Part shown: in pieces, positions 59,113-64,000 of the stretch
Layout of the letters: each line of letters begins with the position of its first letter
How positions within the stretch are numbered: the stretch's first letter is position 1
Made by a program: the position numbers and the translations under genes
The notes under the pieces: generated by a model
Seen by the model: only the letters and a program-made list of their open reading frames with translations
Told to the model about the DNA's origin: nothing
The model's database searches: none
Assembly: GCA_038893495.1 (NCBI GenBank)
Contig: JAWARJ010000001.1
Coordinates: 1,105,824-1,169,823 of the forward strand
Direction: 5' to 3'
Length of the DNA: 64,000 nucleotides
From: Thermoproteus sp.
Lineage (GTDB): Archaea; Thermoproteota; Thermoprotei; Thermoproteales; Thermoproteaceae

Positions 59113-59806
59113 CCTGCCTAGACATATAGCGGTAATTCCGGACGGCAATAGGAGGTACGCCAAGAAGTATGGGCTGTCGCTAGTGGAAGCCTATAGGCGC
59201 GGAGTCGAGAAGGTCCGCAAATTCGCCACATGGGCGCTCGAGTACAAAGAGATAAAGCATATGACATTCTTCGCGTTGTCTACAGAGAACCTACAGAGGA
59301 GCAAACTGGAGTTAGAGCTTTTGTTTAAAGTCTTTAAGGATGAGATCAGGAGGACTCTGGAGGATCCGATAATCCATGACAACAAGATAAGGGTGTGGTT
59401 TATAGGAGACCGGACGTTGCTCCCGCGGGATTTAGTTGCAGAAATGGAGAGGCTTGAAGACGCCACTTCGTCTTATGGCGACTACGATCTGGTGCTGGCC
59501 CTCGGATATGGGGGGAGGGCCGAAATAGCTAGATGCATTAGAAGGATACTAGACGGCGAGGTCAAACTGGATAAAATCGACGAAATTACGCTTTTCAACT
59601 GCTTGGACACGCGCTTCCTTAAATATCCAGAGCCGGACCTAATAATTAGGACTGGAGGCGAGAAGAGGTTGAGCAACTTCCTCCTATATCAGACGGCATA
59701 TAGTGAGCTGTTCTTTTTGGATAAGTACTGGCCGGAGATAGAGAAGGAGGACCTGAGGGAGATTTTGGAGGAGTATACTAGGAGGCAGAGGAGGTTTGGG
59801 CGCTAA
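59090..59806 (+). CDS. uppS: cis-Prenyltransferase (undecaprenyl/dolichyl diphosphate synthase)
   Basis: About 238 residues. PDGNRRYAKKYGLSLVEAYRRG contains catalytic Asp and phosphate-binding GNRR; further motifs are FFALSTENLQR and LIIRTGGEKRLSNFLLYQTAYSELFF. The enzyme extends FPP/GGPP in cis to make the lipid carrier for glycans, which links with the MraY-like and GT2-GtrA enzymes in this window. ATG 59090 is used. Confidence 0.95.
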   Translation: MSASGSVNLPRHIAVIPDGNRRYAKKYGLSLVEAYRRGVEKVRKFATWALEYKEIKHMTFFALSTENLQRSKLELELLFKVFKDEIRRTLEDPIIHDNKIRVWFIGDRTLLPRDLVAEMERLEDATSSYGDYDLVLALGYGGRAEIARCIRRILDGEVKLDKIDEITLFNCLDTRFLKYPEPDLIIRTGGEKRLSNFLLYQTAYSELFFLDKYWPEIEKEDLREILEEYTRRQRRFGR

Positions 59807-59836
59807 ATTTAGATAGGAGAAGGTTTACTGCCATTA

Positions 59837-61549
59837 ATGGCAAAGTACGTCATCGGGAGCGCTTGGCCCTACGTACAGTCTGTGCCCCATCTGGGCAACA
59901 TGATAGGGTCTGTGCTCTCCGCCGACGTATATGCGCGATACTTGAGGATAAAGGGACATGAGGTGGTCTTCGTGTCCGGCTCGGATATGCACGGGACCCC
60001 CATAGAAGTCGAGGCGATCCAGCTGGGCGTAGACCCCGAGCGTTACGCCATGCGTATGCACGAAATAGTGGCGGAGCTCTTCAGGCGGTGGAACATCTCC
60101 TTCGATCTCTATACACACACCCATTCCGACACACATATAAAATTCGTACAGGATTTCTTCAAGAAGATTTACGATAACGGCTACGTCTTCGTGCAGGAGG
60201 ACGAACTGCCCTACTGCCCCAACGACAAGATATTCCTCCCGGACAGATTCGTCATAGGGAGATGTCCCTATTGCGGCTACGAGAGGGCGAGAGGCGACCA
60301 ATGCGAGAGGTGTGGACGGCTGTTGGAGCCGCGGCTCCTCATAGAGCCTAGATGTGCCGTATGCGGAGCCAAGCCCGAATGGCGAAAGACCAAACATTGG
60401 TATCTCGACCTTAAGAGGCTCGAGGAGCCCGTCAGGAAGTACGTAGAGTCTAACGACGAGTTGCCGCAAAACGCCAGAGAGATGTCGTTGGGCATATTGC
60501 GCGAGGGGCTGAGGCCTAGGGCCATCACGAGGGACAACAAGTGGGGCATCCCCGCCCCGTTCCCGGGCGCCGAGGGCAAGACCATCTACGTCTGGTTCGA
60601 AGCCGTGTTGGGCTACATCTCTGCCGTAAAGGAGTACTTCGAGAGGAGGGGCGAGCCGGAGAGGTGGAGGGACTTCTGGATGGACCCCTCAACTAAGGCC
60701 GTATTCTTCGTGGGCAAGGACAACATACCGTTCCACGTGATAATACTGCCGGCCCTGATTATGGCCAGCGGCGAGAAGTACACCACGAGGCTCACGACTT
60801 CCTCCACCGAATATCTCAACTACGAAGGCGATAAGTTCTCTAAGAGCAGGAGATGGGGGATCTGGATCGACGAGGCGCTTAGGCTCCTGCCTGTCGACTA
60901 TTGGCGTTTCGTGTTGATCTACTTGAGGCCTGAGAATAGAGATGTGGACTTCACCTGGGCCTCCGCGGTGGACATAATAAATAAAGTGCTAAACGACGAC
61001 ATCGGCAATTTCGCCCATAGGGTCCTCTCCTTCATCAAATCTAGATTCGACGGGGCGTTGCCGGAGCCCGGCCCCTCGTCTCAAGCAGATAGGGAGTTTA
61101 TCGAAAAGCTGATTGGATACATCAAATCGGCCGAGAGGCACTACGAGAGGATAGAGCTAAAAGAGGCTCTTGGCGACGCCGTAGAGATAGCCAGAGAGGG
61201 CAACCGCTATTTGAACTCGAGGGCTCCCTGGCAGCTAATAAAGGAAAGGCCCGAGGAAGCGAGGACGGTCATCTACAACGCATATAGGGCCCTGAAGGCC
61301 CTGGCGGTGTTGATGTACCCTGTGGTCCCCTCCTCTGCAGAGAGGCTTTGGGCCATGATGGGGCTCAAGCCGCCCATAACTTGGCACGACGCTGAGAGGG
61401 AACCAGAGCCTGGCGTAAAGCTAGGCGACGTGGAGCCTCTATTTAAGAAGATAGACAGGAAGGAGCTAGACGCCATGTTGGAGAATTTAAAGAGGTTGAG
61501 AGAGGAGCGTTGGAGCAGAAAATACCCCTGGGAGCAAGTGGTCCTATAA
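59837..61549 (+). CDS. metG: Methionyl-tRNA synthetase
   Basis: A 570-residue class I synthetase. HIGH-like signature is [12 protein letters not shown]; zinc knuckles [19 protein letters not shown] and CAVCG lie in the connective peptide; KMSKS is present as KFSKSRR. The anticodon-binding helical domain ends the protein, and the usual C-terminal tRNA-binding domain is provided by the separate gene at 58771. Good length for archaea. Confidence 0.97.
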   Translation: MAKYVIGSAWPYVQSVPHLGNMIGSVLSADVYARYLRIKGHEVVFVSGSDMHGTPIEVEAIQLGVDPERYAMRMHEIVAELFRRWNISFDLYTHTHSDTHIKFVQDFFKKIYDNGYVFVQEDELPYCPNDKIFLPDRFVIGRCPYCGYERARGDQCERCGRLLEPRLLIEPRCAVCGAKPEWRKTKHWYLDLKRLEEPVRKYVESNDELPQNAREMSLGILREGLRPRAITRDNKWGIPAPFPGAEGKTIYVWFEAVLGYISAVKEYFERRGEPERWRDFWMDPSTKAVFFVGKDNIPFHVIILPALIMASGEKYTTRLTTSSTEYLNYEGDKFSKSRRWGIWIDEALRLLPVDYWRFVLIYLRPENRDVDFTWASAVDIINKVLNDDIGNFAHRVLSFIKSRFDGALPEPGPSSQADREFIEKLIGYIKSAERHYERIELKEALGDAVEIAREGNRYLNSRAPWQLIKERPEEARTVIYNAYRALKALAVLMYPVVPSSAERLWAMMGLKPPITWHDAEREPEPGVKLGDVEPLFKKIDRKELDAMLENLKRLREERWSRKYPWEQVVL

Positions 61550-62782
61550 GCCTCTGGCCCAGAGGTATATCGGCTCCGCACGCCCTATTTCGACCTCCAC
61601 GAAGTAGCCGATAGGACCGTCCCCCCTGCCCACCACCACCTGTCTATAGTCAGGGGCCCTCCCGACCACTAGGCCGTGGTCTATTTCGTCCACCAACACC
61701 TCTACGCGCCTCCCCACCAGCCGTAAATTCCTGGCGTGGGCTATCCTCAAGGCGAGCTCCGAGGCCTTTTTGCTACGTTCTTTCTTCACGGAGTCTGGGA
61801 CTTGGTCCGGCATAACCGCAGCCTCTGTAAACGGCCTTCTGCTATACCGCGCCACGTGCACTTTATCGAACTGGAGGTCCTCCATGAGCTTTAGAGTGGC
61901 GTAGAAGTCCTCTTCGTCCTCGCCGGGGAAGCCCACAATTATGTCGGTCGCTATGAACACATCGTCGTTGAGCTCCCGCTTTATCCTGTAGATCAGTTCT
62001 CTAAATTCGTCCGCGGTATATCTCCTCCCCATTCTGCGTAATATTCTGTCGCTTCCGGACTGGACCGGGAGGTGGAAGTAGCGATATACCCTTTCATCTC
62101 TCTTCACGATGTCCAGTATCTGATCGGCGAACTTCTCGAACACCCAAGGCTCGGACATGCCGATCCTAACTCTATACCTCCCCTCAACCTCCTTGAGCAT
62201 CCTCTCGAGCAGATCGGGCAGATTCCAGCCGGACTTCCACCTCATATCGAAGCCGTAGGTAATTACGTCCTGCCCTGTAAGGTATATCTCCCTGGCGCCT
62301 TTAGCTACGGCGTCCTTTACGTATTCGACCACCAAGTCGGGGGGAGCGCTCCTCACATAGCCGGCGCCCCCCCTCGTGTATTTCGTTATACAGAAGGTAC
62401 AATTACCGAGACACCCCACTTGGAGCGGCACTGTGTAGATCAGCGAGCCGTCGTGGCGAGGCAATAAGCTCATTTCCCTCTCGGGGCTTCCCTCGATTTG
62501 TTCCGGATATATCAACTCGGCGTTTTTTGCCACCTGCCTTATGGTATAGGGCCTCGCCTTGGCGAGACATCCGGCCACTATTAGCCTATTCGGCGTCGTC
62601 GCCAGTTGGCCTATCCTCTTCAACTGCCTGACCTCTCCGTCCTCTCTAACCGCGCAGGTGTAGACCAACACTATATCGGCTTCCTCCGGCCTGTCGACTT
62701 TAACCCCACCCAGCCTCTGGGCTAAAATCTCCGCGTCGGCTCTGGCTAGCCAACAGCCGTAAGACTCGACGTAGATCTTCAC
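61544..62782 (-). CDS. tRNA-t6A37 methylthiotransferase (e-MtaB)
   Basis: A 412-residue MTTase: N-terminal UPF0004 domain ([34 protein letters not shown]) with three cysteines for an auxiliary 4Fe-4S cluster, radical SAM core ([19 protein letters not shown]; CxxxCxxC) and a C-terminal TRAM domain ([14 protein letters not shown]). Archaeal members convert t6A37 to ms2t6A37 in tRNA. Ends overlap the metG stop by 6 bp. Confidence 0.93.
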   Translation of the reverse strand: MKIYVESYGCWLARADAEILAQRLGGVKVDRPEEADIVLVYTCAVREDGEVRQLKRIGQLATTPNRLIVAGCLAKARPYTIRQVAKNAELIYPEQIEGSPEREMSLLPRHDGSLIYTVPLQVGCLGNCTFCITKYTRGGAGYVRSAPPDLVVEYVKDAVAKGAREIYLTGQDVITYGFDMRWKSGWNLPDLLERMLKEVEGRYRVRIGMSEPWVFEKFADQILDIVKRDERVYRYFHLPVQSGSDRILRRMGRRYTADEFRELIYRIKRELNDDVFIATDIIVGFPGEDEEDFYATLKLMEDLQFDKVHVARYSRRPFTEAAVMPDQVPDSVKKERSKKASELALRIAHARNLRLVGRRVEVLVDEIDHGLVVGRAPDYRQVVVGRGDGPIGYFVEVEIGRAEPIYLWARGL

Positions 62783-62800
62783 GCCGAAGTCGTTATGGAT

Positions 62801-63100
62801 CTATTTATGTTTGGAGCAAGGCTCAAATTTGACAAACCTATAATATAGGGTGTCCTTCTCGAAGTCCCTAATCTCGTCTATCTCCATCAAACAGCCGCAG
62901 GACGGCTCTATATATATTCTCCTCACCCTACTTCTGGCGTCCTCCTTGACCACTTTGGTCTTTACCTCTCCGGAGTCCATGGTGAAGACGGTCAACACGC
63001 CTTTAGACGCCACGCGTCCCCACTGAGACAGTCTGGCCACTATCTCCTCGCTTATAGGCGCCTCGAACACAAAGGTCTTGGTCTTAACTACACGTTGCAT
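62801..63100 (-). CDS. Unknown small protein with two clustered cysteines
   Basis: A 99-residue soluble protein. Contains EPSCGCLMEIDEI (two cysteines) and ends FEPCSKHK, so it may bind metal. It precedes the MTTase gene by 18 bp on the same strand. No family is recognised. Confidence 0.62.
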   Translation of the reverse strand: MQRVVKTKTFVFEAPISEEIVARLSQWGRVASKGVLTVFTMDSGEVKTKVVKEDARSRVRRIYIEPSCGCLMEIDEIRDFEKDTLYYRFVKFEPCSKHK

Positions 63101-63133
63101 AGTAGGACATTAGCATGTAATTAAAGCTTTTCC

Positions 63134-63556
63134 CTATTTGATTCTTTCAAATAACATAATCAGTACATCAACAGCGCTCTTGACCACGTCGTCAGGGATT
63201 TCGCCGGACGTCGCTTGAGGCGACGGATGCACATACGACGACACTTTTAGGTAGGCCCTAAGGGCCTTCCTCTTATACGGCCCCGGCAGTCCGCTACGCT
63301 CCAACATGGACATGTTGAACGCGGCGGCGCGTTTTCCCCTCCTCCTGAACACCTTCGGCCTCTCCTCTGGGGGAAATCGCCTCATATAGTGTAGCTGTAT
63401 CCCTATTTCGATCAACAGTTTAAGGCAGCAAGCCCTGGATAGCCCCTCGGCGCCTTTACAGTAGCTCAGAGTCCTCGCGGCAAGGCTCTTTATTGACTTC
63501 TCGTATTCTGACTCCTCTCTGATGGCTCCAATGGCCTCCTCCAGACGTTCCCACAG
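63134..63556 (-). CDS. Unknown helical protein with unclear start codon
   Basis: The frame is open from 63556 to the stop at 63134 and looks coding over its full length (LWERLEEAIGAIREESEYEK, then CKGAEGLSRACCLKLLIEIG, then YVHPSPQA). No ATG, GTG or in-frame alternative lies before a TTG at 63415, which would remove 47 coding-like residues. A TATA-like aataaaac lies 23-24 bp before CTG 63556, so a CTG or another rare leaderless start is possible. A lost start codon is another possibility. Fold is helical; family unknown. Confidence 0.6.
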   Translation of the reverse strand: MWERLEEAIGAIREESEYEKSIKSLAARTLSYCKGAEGLSRACCLKLLIEIGIQLHYMRRFPPEERPKVFRRRGKRAAAFNMSMLERSGLPGPYKRKALRAYLKVSSYVHPSPQATSGEIPDDVVKSAVDVLIMLFERIK

Positions 63557-63583
63557 AACTTAAATGGGGTTTTTTGTTTTATT
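63557..63583. promoter_or_regulatory. 27-bp bidirectional promoter region
   Basis: Between the helical-protein gene (minus) and the folP-like gene (plus). The gap holds ACTTAAAT (63559-63566), about 22 bp before the folP GTG, and on the minus strand AATAAAAC (near 63576-63583), 23-24 bp before CTG 63556. This is similar in style to the gap at 24204-24234. Confidence 0.45.
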
Positions 63584-64000
63584 GTGAGCTCGGCGCGTTT
63601 AGGCAAGCTCCTAGTGGGTCCGGACCACCCCGTGAGGATAATGGGCGTTGTGAACGCATCCCCCGAGTCTTTCTATTCGAACTCCACGGTCTCCAGCCCC
63701 GGCGAGGCGGTGTCTCGTGTCGAGAGCTGGAGGGGGTATGTGGATGTGGTGGATATCGGCGGTATGTCCACTGCGCCATATAGGGATACATGGGTGCCGC
63801 TGGACGAAGAGCTCAAGAGAGTCGTGCCTATAGTTAAGGCCCTGGCGGAGGCCACAGACCTCCCCATCAGCGTCGACACCTTCAGGCCTAAGGTGGCCGA
63901 GGAAGCCCTTAAGGCCGGCGCCACGATAGTTAACGACGTGACGGGTTTGAAGCTATACCCCGATATGTGTAGAGTCGTGAGGGACTACGGCGCCTCCCTC
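63584..64000 (+). CDS. folP: Dihydropteroate-synthase-like pterin-binding protein (3' truncated)
   Basis: At least 139 residues from GTG 63584 running off the window end. DHPS-type TIM barrel motifs are visible: RIMGVVNASPESFYS, VVDIGGMSTAPY, ISVDTF and IVNDVTG. These bind pterin diphosphate and Mg. The full enzyme joins pterin to p-aminobenzoate or a related arylamine; in archaea without folate the function may be in modified folates. The C-terminal half lies outside the window. Confidence 0.85.
   Translation, partial: MSSARLGKLLVGPDHPVRIMGVVNASPESFYSNSTVSSPGEAVSRVESWRGYVDVVDIGGMSTAPYRDTWVPLDEELKRVVPIVKALAEATDLPISVDTFRPKVAEEALKAGATIVNDVTGLKLYPDMCRVVRDYGASL

Noticed and set aside
1-64000. 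CRISPR array, insertion sequences, rRNA
   Set aside because: No regularly spaced repeats, no transposase-like protein and no rRNA-like sequence were found by reading.

Overview
The window looks like a chromosomal segment of a hyperthermophilic crenarchaeon of the order Thermoproteales, most likely Thermoproteus or a close relative. The support comes from several sources. The ribosomal and tRNA-modification genes are archaeal (S15, S3Ae, Pcc1, Taw3, Rio1, ABCE1, deoxyhypusine synthase, archaeal riboflavin synthase, metal-dependent TatD, e-MtaB). Many genes have a TATA box about 23-27 bp upstream of the start codon, as expected for leaderless mRNAs. ATA and AGG codons are common and GTG/TTG starts are frequent. 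A tRNA-Cys has a non-canonical intron. Most telling is a circularly permuted 7S/SRP RNA gene, an arrangement known from Thermoproteus tenax.

Layout. 1-3.4 kb: CBS protein, secreted protein, phosphoglycolate phosphatase. 3.4-6.7 kb (minus): operon of aKMT-type lysine methyltransferase, deoxyhypusine synthase, MraY-like transferase, two small proteins and a small GTPase. 6.7-9.2 kb: S15, degenerate RecJ/Cdc45-like protein, Pcc1, S3Ae. 9.2-16.5 kb: Pno1/Dim2 KH protein, Rio1, indolepyruvate:ferredoxin oxidoreductase, zinc ribbon, ABCE1, 2'-5' ligase-like protein, TRIC-like membrane protein. 16.5-24.2 kb: small unknowns, two methyltransferases, Taw3, dipeptidase, a frameshifted paralogue beside its intact copy, a pair of half-size KaiC/RadA-like ATPases, a GT2-GtrA fusion. 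24.2-34 kb: 4-alpha-glucanotransferase, PLD protein, radical SAM enzyme, CbiB, ASCH protein, MFS transporter, UbiA and UbiD. 34-36 kb: frameshifted sugar-isomerase-like gene, tRNA-Cys, VapBC. 36-40.7 kb: CBS protein, YbaK, a GlmS without its catalytic cysteine, TatD, PP1-like phosphatase. 40.7-41.6 kb: non-coding island with degenerate sequence, the permuted SRP RNA and a candidate C/D box sRNA. 41.6-52.7 kb: pyruvate phosphate dikinase, HAD phosphatase, ferredoxin, Ogt, MoaD/SAMP-like protein, dCTP deaminase, prolidase, JAMM protease, HdrB/HdrC-like pair, NikR-like regulator, riboflavin synthase, DUF1614 protein, PhoU. 52.7-55.2 kb: three winged-helix proteins, a one-helix membrane protein and a ParA/MinD ATPase. 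55-64 kb: HAD protein, large Ig-like surface protein, MetRS beta-like domain, cis-prenyltransferase, MetRS, e-MtaB, unknowns and the start of a dihydropteroate synthase-like gene.

Genes are packed very tightly: ATGA-type start/stop overlaps within operons, convergent genes overlapping at their stops, and divergent genes sharing gaps of about 25-50 bp that hold one palindromic or two adjacent TATA boxes. The most notable result is at 41.2-41.65 kb. A single palindromic TATA box appears to drive the permuted SRP RNA on the minus strand and a C/D-like sRNA on the plus strand. No CRISPR array, insertion sequence or rRNA was seen.
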